A stretch of 64,000 bases of DNA, taken from NCBI GenBank assembly GCA_965153455.1, contig OZ234493.1, positions 10,096,213 through 10,160,212 on the forward strand, in the 5' to 3' direction. This stretch comes from Sphagnum compactum (taxonomy: Eukaryota; Bryophyta; Sphagnopsida; Sphagnales). Under the pieces are notes generated by a model, which saw only the letters and a list, made by a program, of their open reading frames with translations, was not told where the DNA came from and searched no databases. Made by a program: the position numbers and the translations under genes. Each line of letters opens with the position of its first letter. Within the stretch, counting starts at the first letter, position 1. Positions 24,471 through 37,946 of the stretch are shown here, piece by piece.

Positions 24471-25430
24471 ACATGGCGAGAGCTATTTCATTTGTCTGCG
24501 ACCGTTTCGGCCGGTGATCCCTACCGGCAACTTCTTCCCGCGACGCTTGTTCACAGGTGGGGATAAAACGCTGCCTAACTTAACCTGACTACGTTCGCAG
24601 TAAGTTAGAGAAAGTTAAACTAATGGATAAATTATCTGCGCCACCAGTTTTCACTAAATTACTTTACTTAGCTCCACCGGTATTCAGTACGTGACCCTGC
24701 GAAAGAAAATTGGATGAAAAAAAGTCAAAAAACATGCCAGTTTGTCTCAGCAAAATGGTTTTGACCCAGCATTTTTGTGTAGGATACTGAGGCTCTCGGA
24801 AAAGGCACAGCACACCCTCCCTATCACTTTCTCTTGTCAATTGGCTAAATAGTTTGGTTGGTCCAAGTGGGTGGGTAGTAGTAGTCTGTCACCTGTTTGC
24901 AGTTCCTGAAGCTTTAGTTTTATGAGTTGGGTTGGAAAAAAGTAAATAACTAAAAGTGGATGTGAGAAGTGTTTTTACAGAGTCACATATTGAGCACAGC
25001 TGGATGAGATGTAAAGAAGAGAGAAAAATAGTGGATCTATGGATGAAAAAAAGTGCTTCTCGTTGCCTGGGATCATCCACTAATCTAGCAAGTCGATGTC
25101 AGTAATCGATATTCCGCGGGTCTGAAATTTTTCTTGGGTTTATGAGGAGGGAGTCCAATATATTTCAACGATTCAGATCCTCAGCTGCGCAAGCTCGTCT
25201 GATCTCAGCCCCGAGTTTTTATATATTCTAGATTTTTAAAAAATTTGTAAATTCGAGAATGGTAGATAATAGGGGTTAGAATTACGTTCTGAAGGAGATT
25301 CGACCTGTAGATCCAGATCCCAACAATCAGGGATTAGTTACTAAGTCAGGTGATGATTTTACATCAGGACCGAGATTCAGATCCTCTCTGCAAGATGGCG
25401 AAAACCTATCCGCACCTGGGCTATATTCAC
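24471..25430. other. Intergenic DNA between RRN3 and a promoter-like region
   Basis: No gene is seen. There are only short unsupported frames and no strong repeats. Confidence 0.4.
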
Positions 25431-25930
25431 TGTTTGCTCTCCAGCCCTAGATGACCGTCTGCAGTCGGTCGCTTTTAGGGTTCGGCTGCAGCCGCCTCAC
25501 GCTCGCCATCTTTTCGTCTTCGGCAAAACTGCGGGCGAAATAGCGCTGACCGGAAATAACCAGGAATCATCGGTAACGACCGGTAACGACCCCGCATTGT
25601 GGTCTTGCGGTAAGCCAACGGATGATAATTTCTTGACATCCGCGAGCACACAACTGGGAGTTCTTATTAGTACTGCTCTCTCATCGCTGCTTCTCGTGGT
25701 GGACTGGGCGGGGAATTTCAGGGTTTACTGTTTAGGGTTTCAGCAGCCCATCGCGGCGCCACAATTGCGTAAGAGAAGACGGAGATTTCGGTCTTGTTCG
25801 TTTTTTATTTGTGTTTTCTTTCTCTTATCGTCGGTGATTTTTCAACACTTTCCTGCACATTTAAAACCAAGATTTCAGACCTAGTTTAGGGATTAGGGAC
25901 CATTTGTCCGGTGGTTGAGTCTTAGGCTAT
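25431..25930 (+). promoter_or_regulatory. Promoter/5'-UTR-like GC-rich region with telo-box
   Basis: Compared with its surroundings this stretch is GC-rich. It contains TTAGGGTTT (telo-box on the minus strand, 25732-25740) and a second near-match around 25475, plus a tandem CGGTAACGAC pair near 25570-25590 and pyrimidine-rich tracts. It looks like the transcription-start area of a plus-strand gene, but I cannot identify the product. A short frame starts at about 25935 and runs to a possible CCAG|GTAATA donor near 26049. Confidence 0.4.
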
Positions 25931-28900
25931 ATGTATGCTTGAGACTCCATCTTCGGTTTTCCTACCATTTCTGTCTTTGGATGTGGCTCTGGTAAAAGAG
26001 CTGACCGAACGCAACATGGCTCTGCCAGGATGCAGCAGCACCTTGTCCAGGTAATAAGACGGTGGTTTCCTCTGCTTTGGTTGCTTTTTGCAATGGGTTG
26101 AAAGCCTCAAATCTGATTTGTTACTTTTTGGATCTGCTTGCCAATTAGACAAATCTCTCTCTTCACAACCAATCATGGCCAGCTATGTGGTGCCTGAGGC
26201 AGTAAGTACATGGCCATCACTAGTAATTCTACTTCATGGTTTGACAGCTCAGGACCTTGTCATTGTATGAATCCTGCAATCTACAGTTATTTTGATCTGC
26301 TTACATTCTGAAGAATTTGGATTCAGCTGTAAAGAAGAAGATTTGAGGACTGCCTTATGCTGATGAATGCCACGCCTCTTGCATTCCAGTTACATATTAG
26401 CTGCTTAGTGTTACTTATAAATCATGACATTGGCAGGTTACTGCTGGAGTGACATCATATGTGTCTGTTGCAAGAGGATTGTGAGGTGGAAATCTGGCCG
26501 ACTGATATTCCTCGTTGGGGGTCTTCCATTTCTGACAAGTACCTGAGCAGAATTCCACTTTGGTTGTCTCTGAAGATTTCACATGATGTCCTCCACATAC
26601 CTGCAATTTTTATATATCCTTTTGTGATGTTATGCATTTGCAGCTGTAGATAACTTGTCTTTAATGACATGTCTTTTGATGCAGAAATTGGATGCAAACT
26701 TAATAAAAACTTGATACTGCTGCAAATAGTGTTTCCTGTCCCTGTAGGTTACTGTCTCACACAACTTGGCTTGGATTTCACTGTTGGCCAAGAGTATGGA
26801 GTCTTATTTGGTGGCAGAAAAGACAGAACATTTCTGAGGTGATGATTGCCAAGTTATCCTAACATACTGAGACTTAACCAAACACAAAAGCTGTATCAAG
26901 TCTGCCAATCTCCATTTAGAAAGGGCTGAATGTGGAATGATTCTTGGATTTTTTCTCTGTGTGGACAGTTCTGGAAATCTTATGTGAAAAGGCCAATGGT
27001 ATTGGTGGGGCCAATACCATTTGGGGAGCTGCCGTCTGTGGCAGATTTCTTCACTCAGCTGCAGACGGCTTATTGTATTGATCATGTCTGCTCCATAAGT
27101 TATGGTGGTGTATTGCATATTAAGCATCAAGCTGACAGTCCAAGTGGTTGGGACTCTGGGCATCCTTGGAGGTGGTTGATGGTTCCACACTTGTCCATGC
27201 AAGACATTATCTACGACAGCCAACCCTATAGTGGCTGTCACTAGTGAACTGGTTACCAAAGAGAAATGTGGATACCTAGGGATTAGGGGGAAGAACTGGA
27301 AACCATGTTGTCCCTGTTATTGTTGTAGAAATCATGCATCTCTGAGAGGACTCAGTCATGCTTAGATCACAAATTTTTCCTTCTTCTCCTTCTTCTATTG
27401 TATGTTGTCTGAGCAAAGAGACTGCATAGCACAACACTGGTGCTATTTGATGCACGAGCCTGCACTGAAGATGTGGCGAAATGACAACACTGCCAAAGTT
27501 CTTGACCTATGTTAGGGTATGCAATCAAGACTCTGGACTTGTTTTTCAGTTGCAGTTTGTCCACCTTATTTAGTCACCTGGAGATGTCATCTTCTCAGTC
27601 TCTCATTGCACAGCAAAGTGACTAGAAGGTGAAGCAATCACTTGCTTTAAGTTCTTTCACTTTGTTCAGGTGGCTTTTGTTCCCTGATATTGATGTGAAG
27701 AGACTTATTGACCAGGTGTCAGTCCTGAAGAGTATGCCTCTATGCAAATACCTTCATTTGACAGTGCAAACTACTCTGTGAGCCTCTGTAAATCATCTGA
27801 GCAAAGAAGTATGCTCTTACAGAGTTCAAGGGTTGGCATTCTTTTCAGAGGCACCTATATGTGGACATGTGAAGCTTAACAGTTTCCAGGAAGCAAAACC
27901 CTTATAGGCATTCAGGAAGCAGAACCCTTTACAGGCAATCAGCATTCGACCCACAGGAAAGGTATGAGGCTTTTTGAACAGACTTAGACCATAAAATATC
28001 ATCCCACCCCTTATAGCCTTCAAGCTATCAGAGTGCAATGAAGAGTTGACTGAATGATGCTCTAAGCACTCTGGAGTGCCTCTGTAAAAGTCCCCTACGT
28101 CCTAAGCACCAATCACTCCTGAGCTTGGTTCAAAGCACTTTGGTGGAATTTCATGATTTAGAACATGAATATATGTTCTTTGTTTCGTTGTTATTCAGGT
28201 CTCATAAGAATGTGAGCAGAAAACACTAACAAAAGCTTTGGATTTGCAATGCTGCTCTACATATGCTATATCAGCCATTAGTATGTGCCTGGTTGGAAGA
28301 TGATCTGAAATAGTGAATCTTCGGGGTATGTTTTTATTATGTCCATGACATGAGGTGGTTTTCTTCAGGGCAAATCACAAGAATTATATCCTAATCACAA
28401 CAGCTAGATGCAATGCTAAGCCTTGGATGTAGCCTCACATGTAGGGAGAGTAGCATGGTCCTGCCTCAGCATACTAGACTCTCAAGCAGAGATCCTATGA
28501 CAAACAACAGGTTGAAATCCTCACTGATGGACTAAGCTTGAAAAAAAACATCATCAATCTGAACACACCAGAGAAATTTGGGCGAAAGATCTGACATTTT
28601 TGCAGTATGTTCCACAATTACCATAAGGATTATTACTGTTCCAAAATGCACTTCCAACTGTAAGTCTCCTTGTACCTACAGAGAGATGGCAGTACCAGAG
28701 GATGGGGATCTGAGTTCCTTGTCCTTGCAGGATTGTCTGTTTTCTTATTTCTTGGGAAGGAGTTCTCAAGCAGTTGCACTAGATTTGGTTGGCCTCACCA
28801 ATGTACATTAATTTGACTCCTTCAAACTTTGAGTCATATTTTGTGATGCATTCTGACCTATCCAAGTCTGCTTCATAACGACCACCTGGCTCCCTACCAA

Positions 28901-29080
28901 CTCATTTGCAATTGGCATTGCAATGAGAGTTTAAAAGACACAAATGCCAAGAGAAATCAAAGAGTCAAGAAGTTACTCACTATTTGCAACATCTGGACAA
29001 GGAAGCGAGCAAAGTCTTAGTGAGGATTTATATGCTCCCGACAAAATACTCAGGGAGGACTCCATGGAAGCAGTGATTAT
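25931..29080. other. Unassigned stretch, possible multi-exon gene, pseudogene or non-coding transcript
   Basis: GC content here is like that of the genes, and several short open segments are bordered by splice-like sites: about 25935-26049; about 26090-26200 before GCA|GTAAGT; about 26749-26840 after CTGTAG; and 26972 onward after TGTGGACAG. None matches a family I know, and I could not chain them in one consistent phase. An 11-bp perfect inverted repeat (AATGGTATTGG, loop TGGGG) lies at about 26995-27021. This may be a gene with short exons, a decayed gene or a non-coding RNA. Confidence 0.3.
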
Positions 29081-29874
29081 TTTAAGGATATTGTGATGTA
29101 CCCAAAATGGCGATCATCCAAAAAATAATTTAGCCAAAATTTGGCCACATGCTAGATATGAAAGTAGAAAAAAACCAGAATCATTTCTATATTCTTGGCT
29201 ACCTACTGGAACTTATCATAAAAAATTGGCGATTTGGAATTTTTTCTCATTTGAAATCTGGCGGATCTGGACAAAATTTTCCATGAAAAATCCTTTGGTT
29301 AGGTCGAAATCATATTTTCCAAGTCAAAGTTTGGCGAAAATTTCCGATAAACAAAGTACTGTATGGAAGATGTTGTAATATAAGGTAGTGGATTTCACAG
29401 CATAAACTTGGCTGATACTTAGTCTTACAGCAACATAGTTATCTCTGAAGTCACCCTCAAATCCCCATTTTCAAACCCACAATGGAATGAATTGGGTTCT
29501 AAGAAGAACTTAATGAAATTGGGTATGATTTCACTATAATTGAAAGGCTTCATTCTAACAATAGTTTATTTCATTAAGAGTTTATGATGCACTTGAGGCA
29601 GCAGTAAAGCTTTAATTTAAGACTGGGAGTGACAGTCTTGGGAGGACCAATTTAAGTGACAAGATGAAGTTTGAAGTCCCTTACATTTTGTTTTTGCACT
29701 TGATTCATCTTCACTTTTGATTGGATCCCCAATTTGGTGAAACTGAGTCTATGGTATTGAGTCAGTGGCTGAAGTTCCACCTTGGTAACCTATCCTGTAA
29801 ACCCTCCTACTTCCCCCTTCCCCTACATAGGTAACCAAATATATAAGTGGGTAATAAGTATCATATGTAAGTAG
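29081..29874. other. Intergenic flank of the hAT element
   Basis: No gene. TGGCGA, TTTGGCCA and TTTGGCGAAAATTT motifs between 29110 and 29340 resemble sequence near 4300-4500 and 7920-8000, suggesting fragments of one dispersed non-coding element. The last 60 bp (GTAAGTAGGTATTTAA) are the pre-insertion site of the hAT element. Confidence 0.35.
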
Positions 29875-30619
29875 GTATTTAACAGTGTTGGGTGGGCCTT
29901 AGTTTTTTAGAGACCCACCGGGGTTTGGATTTCAGAAGCTTTTCTAATACCTGACCCGGTTCTTTTATTATTATTATTTTTTTTTTAAAAAGCAGACCTC
30001 AGAAGGGATTCAAAGACGTTTTTAAAAACATTCTCGGGGTTTCAAAGTCCCAGTTCTTAGACACTTCATACCGACGTTTTCAAAGGTGGTTCTTAGACAA
30101 AAGGTTTCAAAAGTTTTGTTATTTCGAACATTGAATTCCTTTTTCCTTTGCTTTTAAAATTATTACAAAACATCAAAATCATGAAATTTGCGAACATTTT
30201 ATATGTTCAAAAGTTCATCCCTGTCAAAAAAAAATCTTCAAATTTTTAAAACTCTTCTTCAAAATCTAAATCCTTTTCAATGAGCTCCATCAATTGAAAG
30301 ATGGTTTATAATCAATTCTAAAATCATTGGCCCATTTTTACTCATAAATATTAATTTCTCTAAATTTTCTGATTGTAAATGACATCTCTTCAAGTTTATA
30401 AATATCCCCACTATAGAAAAATTCTTTTAGTCTTAATTTGTGACCCAACAATCCCTAGGATTTGCTAGGCCAAAAAATCAATAGTAAAAAACATGGCTTC
30501 ATGTTTTGCCCACCATTGAAGAGGGCACTTGGATTCCTTGGAATTCAACTTGGTAACACATGAATATCAACATTTCCCTAGTGACAAGTTCATGGCTAGC
30601 TCACTTGTGTTGGGAGTTT

Positions 30620-32112
30620 GTTCAAAAATATCCAAATCAGATTCTACGTCTCCTATTTGATTTGCACATACAACTTTTGATTCTACCATTGAATGTAAAT
30701 AATGATAGCATTTCAAAACTGTAGGATATAATGATCATCTCATATTCTTCAACAATGTTCACCCCTTGTTCACAACCAATAAAAGAAAACATTAAACGAA
30801 AGCTTTTAAATCTTCGGTCTAACATTAAATATAACACATTATGGGATTTTTTCTCTTCATATCTTTTTTTTAAAAAAAGGAACAATTCTAGAACATCACA
30901 AACCTCCTTTTTGATATTGATAGCAAACAAAGTTAACTCAAAGGCAATTCCAAAATCATCATCAATCAAATTAACTTGGGCAAGTGGGTTTGTAATTTCT
31001 TCCCTGCATTTTAAGCACATGATAATGGCATATTGCAATGCATCAAACAATACGTAGTGGTTATTAAACTAGTTCAAAACACATGCACTCCTAACATGAG
31101 AAAAAAAATCTGCAATTATTTGAGATATGTGCCAAGTAAGAAGAGGAGGCACCCTACCACTGATTATGACAATATTTTGCTTGCTATAACAAAGGATAAT
31201 AACATCCTTGAATTGCAAGGCCTCTTGGAATATAATGATTTTATTAGCAAACTTGCAAACAAAATTAAACAAACTATACTATGTATCAAACAAGCATAAT
31301 TGAGTAACAAATAAATAACTAATAATTCTTTTTTGGGTAAAAGATCAAAATTTCACCTTGTCTCCATAGAAATAAATCAAAGATTTTTGCAAACCTTTAA
31401 ATTAGTTATAGCATATTGATATGCTTTAAAAAAAGCATGGCCAAAACAAGTGCCTTGAAAATTTTCATTTAAATCTATAACTTCACATTTAACAATTGAT
31501 TTCAAGGTAGTTGTCATTGTAATTAAATTTGACCTTTCATCTTTCATATATGCAATAATTTTTTTCTCAATCCATATTGATCAAAAAATTTGTTAGATTA
31601 GTGGCCAAGGCTTGATTAGTAGTTTTTGTTAGTTGTCTTTCAAATTTACTTTTTACCAAAGCATTTACTTCGTCTTCAAAATTTTTAACAATTTTGCACG
31701 ACTACAATCCACATGTTTTTTTTAAGTTGTTATACCACATGTTTAAAAATATGTTATAAGTTTTTTTCTTTCTTTAGTATTTGGATTAAGTGCATACACT
31801 TGATTGTTGTAACAATAAACACATCTCATGACTTGAAGATACACAAGATCAACTTCTTTATCATCATTTACATAATAAAAAAGCCCAACAAATTGCATTC
31901 ACATTATGTCCTTTCCAATTTTTCTTTTAAGTATGCCATGTTTGAAAGGTTCTTTCCATTTCATTGTTTTCATTAAGGTTTGTTATTTCTTCTGTTGTAT
32001 TTTGTTCTGTTTGAAGGTGGTTCATAATTTGATCTTGCATATGCCATTCATTTAAACCAATTTCATTTTCACCATCAATTATCATCACATTTTCATTTTG
32101 ACTTATTTCCAT
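30620..32112 (-). pseudogene. hAT transposase remnant of the 3.9-kb element
   Basis: Minus-strand pieces in order: an acidic N-terminus at 32112-31927; a BED-finger-like region at about 31900-31690 (VYCYN, then TTLKKHVD after stops); TWHISQIIADFFSHVRSACVLN at 31135-31069; and directly after a stop, FDALQYAIIMCLKCREEI, NLIDDDFGIAFELTLFAINIK, EKKSHN and LMLDRRFKSFRLMFSFIG at 31050-30637. The block resembling LDPRFK is a typical hAT core motif. Multiple stops and frameshifts (for example between CVLN and the next segment) make it inactive. The C-terminal dimerisation domain is not apparent. Confidence 0.7.
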
Positions 32113-32639
32113 TTATTACAAAAGATTAGATAGGTTGGAAGAAAAATTAGGCATAAGTATGAAATTTACCAAAATTAAGGGTTTTAATTTTGATGTCTAA
32201 TCTATCCAAAAAAAAAATCAAACAAAAAATACAAGCAATTAAAACATTACAAAAAAAAATCTACAAGTAATTACAAGAAAAAAAAATAATTACAAGAATT
32301 TATAAGATTTATAAGATTATTGGTATAAAAGATAAAAGATGTGAAAAAAAAGTTTAATGTGAAAATTTTGTGTAAGTATGCTTCTAGTCCTGCACATGAA
32401 AAAACACACATTATATCAAATAGTTATGATTATATTCTAAAAGATGTCTAATTAAAATAAGAATAGATAATCAAAACACACATTTGAAATAAAATTACAA
32501 CAACAAAAATTGAAGAAAGTAACAAAAAAATTAAGAAAAAAATACCTTGTTATTGAGGAATATTGGAAGATGTGTGTTATCAAATAAATTATAATTTCTA
32601 AACTTGCACACTTGCAAAGAAAAACATAAGGAAGAGGTA

Positions 32640-33310
32640 CCAATTTGGAATCCCAAGGAGCACCAACAAGGGGGCATCGACGAACAACAATAGAACATGT
32701 CAAAGGAGTGTCGATGAACATTAAGGGTTAGAGAGGTACCTAAGCACCAACAATAATAAGGGGGCGTTGAAGAGAGCCAACAAAACATAATAAAGGGGGT
32801 GCCAACCATTCTAATAAAACACAACAAACAAGTGCCAACGAGCACCAATAGAACGCAACAGAGACATGTTGACAAGCACTCACATAACACAACAAGGGGG
32901 CAATGATGAGCATTAAAATAATGTAGCAAAGGGGTGTTAATGAACACCAATAAAATGCATCAAGGGAGTGACAACAAACATCAATAGAACGCAACAAAGG
33001 GGGTGACGACAAGCACCAACAGAGCCCAACAAGGGAATGTTAATGAACATCGACAAAGCATAGCAAGGGAATGCTGACGAGCACTAACAAAACATAGTAA
33101 TGGTGCTGATAAACACCAATAAAGCACATCAAAGGAATGTTGACGGGTAACAACAAAGCACATAAATGGAGTGCTCACCGTTGGTGAACAACAACAAAAC
33201 ATAATGAACACCAACAGAACATACAAAGGTTCGAGCATTGACAAGCAACAACATAACACAACAAGGGAATGCCGAGAAATACCAACAGAACACATCAAGG
33301 AACTATGCAA
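32640..33310. repeat. 34-bp degenerate minisatellite inside the hAT element
   Basis: Units of about 34 bp on the pattern CAAAGGGRTGTTGAYGAACA + CCAATARARCACAT repeat head to tail. Units at 32926-33100 measure 34, 34, 35, 34 and 34 bp. Roughly 19-20 units fill the region. Overlapping minus-strand frames rich in Cys, Leu and Phe arise only from the repeat: 34 is not a multiple of 3, so all frames cycle through the same sequence. They should not be annotated as proteins. Confidence 0.85.
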
Positions 33311-33771
33311 TAAAGTATGCAAGTAAAATCCAAACAATGAACATTAATTAAGCAAAACAAAAAAATAACTATAGGTCTCAAGCACACAAAACACTCTCCT
33401 TATTTATAAGGAGAGTGAGGAGAGGAAAAAAGGTTAGGGGTTAGGGGCGGCTTTGCCTTTGCGGCATTTGTAACTTGGAACCTTAATTAAAAAATAAATT
33501 TAACCCTACCTCCTACCTACCATTAATTTACTAACTATTAACACCTAACATTTGACCCTGTTAAATTTTAATACCTTGACAGGGTATCTTATTTTTTTTT
33601 TAAAATGCAAGGGTTTCAAATGGGCGATTTTTAGTCTAGTGAGACCTTTTAAAAAGGTTTCAAAAAAGGTATCACCCTTTATGAGACCTTGATTTATTCA
33701 AGGTGAGAATCCATTTGAAACCTTGGCCAATTTTCACCTTTTTTTTGAGACCCGCCAACATTGGTATTTAA

Positions 33772-36110
33772 GTGGTTCTCCATCTAGGTAAGTATGTAAA
33801 ACAACAACAAAGTAAGTAGATGCAAGTACATAGCTTGCCACCATGGTTGGCTTTGGAACAAGAAAATAATGAAAAAATATTTCTTGTCTACACCAACTCC
33901 TAAACTTATAAATGCAAAAATAATGCAACATTGATCCCTTTTCTCCCATTAGCAACTTCACTTTGACATCGTGTTAAAAATTGACCATGAAATAATGAGA
34001 AAACAAGGACAAGAAAACATAGGTTTATTATAAATTTTCCACACAACCTTAGGATTGCACAAATTGCTACAAACTTTTATGATGCAACCACAAGCTTTGG
34101 ACCATATTCTAAGTGAACATCTCATGCAAAAGTATCACATGCAATAAAATACTCTAATCATAACCAAGATATCTCATAGTGTGACTTGGACTTGTGTCTG
34201 GTTTTTTTTGCTATGTGAACAAGGATCAAATTAGGGTGGGATGAAGATATGACCTAAAGGATGAAGTGCTGCGTGGATTTGGACTGGCAAAAAGTGCCAA
34301 AGGACAAGATGATTGATCATCATGGAACTTGAAGGGAGCCACAAGACTTCCATTCCTTTTTTTCTATTTTTGATGTTGTTTGCAAGTTATGGATTTTAGT
34401 TTTGCATTTTTCATTGTTTGGGTGGCGTTCGGTGTTGATTGATTGGAGTTTTACGCTACATTTGGAGGTTATGCTTTTGGGGGAGTGTGAATGTGCAACA
34501 TAAGGAGGAGCTTATATGACGAACAAGCTAAGTTTTGAGTCTTGCATTTGTTTTGGTGGAGTATAACATTTTTTTGGCTTGATTGTTTTGATGGTTTTTG
34601 AAGGATTTTATTTCCAGTTCTTTGTGTTAGGGATGAATGCTTGAACATTTGCAGGACTTGTTGGTTAAGAGCTTTGTATCTTTGTTGCGCAATAACTTTC
34701 AAAAGGTAGTCAAGCTACATGCATAGAATAGGGATTAATTAAAGAAGACAATGATGCTCTGAAGGGGTGTCAAGAGCAACCTTTATGGCAATATGTTGCT
34801 TGTGATAGACTTGAGGGAAAGGAATCAAGCTTACAATTTGTTGAAAGAGAGGGATGGGTGTATTGCCATAAAACGATTAGTGGGCTCATGAGAGAGAAAC
34901 CAAAGGGATCTAATTCCTTATGATCCGTAGATATTATGATAGGTCTTACAATTGATGCTACAAGTTGTATAGAGGACTTATATGCAATAGTAATTCCATT
35001 GTGTTGTTGTGTTGTGAAATTTCATAGTTATTTGTTTGTTTATGTTCTTAATACATTAGGTCCAGATTCCATTTGCCTTCTCTTTTGGTGACAATAGTTT
35101 CAAACATAGATGCAACCACAAATATCAAAGATGAAAAATTAATTTGGTATGATGTTCATTGGGATCTACTTGCTACCAAACTCAATTAGTCAATTGATTA
35201 AACATTTAATATTCCTCCCTACACAATTGCACCACCTTTTATGCCTTGTGATTCTTGATCTTTGCATAATTATTAATTTTTTTCGTGTAAGATTATAAAT
35301 CAAAGTGGAGGTTTTGGAGAAAGTTTATTGCCATGGCATTCATTTACTAACTCTGACCATGGCAACTACTTCCCCCATAGCCTAACTATTCTTCTCAACC
35401 TAAAAGAAATGTAAGTCAGTAGCCAAAAATAACTAATGAGGTAAGTAACAACCTTGAATATGGCATTATGTTCTCAATTGGTGGTCAAATGGGAACCACA
35501 ATAATAATTATAAAAATATGGATATGTATGTATTTCTCATGTAAGAGAGTGAAGTGCTGTGTTGTGGGTACACACTTCAATGACATATTTCCAGCATATG
35601 ATCACAAGGATATGTTCAGGATATGTGCATGTTCTAGGAGATGCTTCTACTACCCTTTGTTGGGGCAAGTCTTCCTCCATTTATCTTAATGAATAGAGGA
35701 TATGCTGTTGTTGGTGGTTGTCAATTTAACATAATGACTTGACAATAATTTTCTTTGCTCAAATGCCGAATACAATTTTAGCAATTTAAGCATTTGTTTC
35801 TTGATTTTGTGTTTTGATATGTACATTTTGATTTTTACAAACTTCATGTCCAAATGCTTAAATACATTCCTTTTTTCTACTATTCTGTTTTTAATCTTTT
35901 GGCTTTTGATATGTTTAAAATAATTTAAAAATAGTATGAACATCTTATGCAAATGAAGTTGAAAAGGACATTTTTTTTTGTGTAGTCATTGGCAAATTTT
36001 TTATGAACATGTCAAATATTTTCAAACTTTCACGTTTAAAGTCAAGATATAAACTTTATGATGTTTTTATTAAGATTTTTTAACATCCCCAGCTTTGGGA
36101 TGAAACTAAC
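33772..36110. other. Gene-free AT-rich intergenic DNA
   Basis: No gene is recognised. The frames are short and show no family motifs. I see no clear repeat termini. Confidence 0.4.
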
Positions 36111-37930
36111 TTGGTTCAAATTGCTAGCCAATGATGTGGTTAATTTCCATCATGTGAGCTTGAAGAGAAACATAGTCTGTTGGATTTCGCACCTGTACAT
36201 CCATAGCATGAAGCAATAAGCTGTGAAGTTTACTGTGCAAGCAAGGATCAGTGCATGCTTAGCTACAATGCAGACTGGCCAGTACATGAAAGGGTAACTT
36301 CCGGATTTCAAACATTTGTCTATCTGTTTCCTGACCAGCACTTTGTAAGTGGCTTGGAGATAAATTCTTCCCTAAAAATAATGTCATAGATGGGTTGTTT
36401 ACTACCGATGTGACCTTGAACCTTCTGCAGCATGCAACACAGGTCAAACTCATCAGCACATGCACGTCAGAAACCCACTTCTTCACAACATTGCCACACA
36501 GACATCCCACATGCAAGGCCATGCATGTTGCACACATGAGGCTTGCACACAATGTATTGCTCATATACATACAGAGAAAATTAAAAGGTGCCATACTGCC
36601 TATTCTGGAGAGGTGTAGAAACAGGCTTTCTAGCCTGCAAGCCCTATGGAATGATAGCAATTGTGCCTCCATTCCCAGGGACTGCCTTTCCAGATTGGTT
36701 GAATGGTCAGCATGGGTTTAGTTAATCAGGTAGGGTAGGTCTGCTGTTAAGTTCAAGACAATCTTCCTGGAGGATATCACCCATGGAATCCTCCAGGGTG
36801 ATACCTCACATTCAAAGAAATCTCCAAGCAGAGGCTGTGATGTATGGCCTGATATCTCACAAGGAAAGTAACCCATGCAGCAGGGATGGTGATTTGAGAA
36901 GCAAAAGCAGCCAGTAACATTTGAGAGGAGTACCAACCTGCTTTGCCTTTGGTGTAATCTTAACAAAGCTGGACCTGTTGAAGACTATGCAGCTACTCAA
37001 TACAGGTTCAAGGTCACTCCCTGTCTCCTTGATTGATCCTGGGAGGCAAGTCAACACTACTAAAGAACCAGCACTCCTCCCAATCTATCATCATCTTGGG
37101 TATTGACTGCATCGCCTTTAGTAACTCCACCCTCAATATTAGGTGATAAAATTCCTATTAGAAATCATACATCCATGAAATTACAGAGGAGTCTTGAAAA
37201 CCATGATTTGAACCAAACATGACAATGATTGCAGATCATAACTGCTTACAAAGTGTAAGACCATCACCTTCATCACGAATAGAACTGAGGAGCTGCCATG
37301 ACTACCCACTGACTTCATCAGCTCCCAACAGTGGTGGTAGATAAGAATATGTAACAATCTGTCCAAATTTTTTGGCAAACTGTCGTACAAAATCTGCATT
37401 CCAAGTTTCTGTTGCATTTGCAGAAGCAATGGGAAGACTCAGTCATGATGTTGGCTAGCTAGAACTCACAAGAAAATGGAATGTGTGTTAGCAACAACGG
37501 AATATATGCATTTGATAAAAGACTCTAATGGAGTCAAAGAGATTGAGAAGCAGGAAAGATGCCTTACTCCAACGAGAAGGATCTCAGGTAGATCAACCTG
37601 GCTTGACATCAAATGCACACCATCTGCTGCCATCAATCATTCAAATCAACCATCCTGTCATCTATTGCACAATCCACCAGCACCATTTCTCAGTCATGCA
37701 CATCGAATTTATGATACACAGCTTCTCTTTCACTATCTCCAATATGCAATTGAATGTGACTGAACAACTTTGGAGATGTGTAGATTAGGGTTACTGTTTT
37801 GAAGCACACCTGAAGAAAAACCTTTCCATGTACAAAAGACCTCAACCAAGTTGGGCTTCCTCTGATTCAAAACAGCCGCCTTGAAGACATGAATCAGGCA
37901 AGCAAGAAGTTCATGAAGTGGGGGAACCTT
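36111..37930. other. Gene-like-composition spacer upstream of the exoribonuclease gene
   Basis: GC is higher than in the flanking spacers, but none of the frames on either strand (the longest about 137 residues, Cys-rich, minus strand) shows a family signature or credible exon borders. It may contain the distal promoter or a leader intron of the downstream gene. Confidence 0.3.
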
Positions 37931-37946
37931 GCACCAAAGAACAGGA

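Larger units (their letters stand above)
29883..33763 (-). mobile_element. Structurally complete hAT transposon with perfect 8-bp target duplication
   Basis: The ends are CAGTGTTGGGTGGGCCT at the left and the inverse of CAATGTTGGCGGGTCTC at the right. The flanks are GTATTTAA at both sides (29875-29882 and 33764-33771), a perfect 8-bp target duplication, which is the hAT hallmark. Subterminal regions carry repeated GGTTTCAAA motifs in both orientations, as hAT ends often do. Inside are a broken minus-strand transposase (about 32112-30620) and a 34-bp minisatellite upstream of it. The length is 3881 bp. Confidence 0.92.

Noticed and set aside
32452-33337. Four overlapping minus-strand open frames of 89-139 codons rich in Cys/Leu/Phe
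   Set aside because: They arise from the 34-bp minisatellite. Frames overlap, and the repeat length is not a multiple of three.
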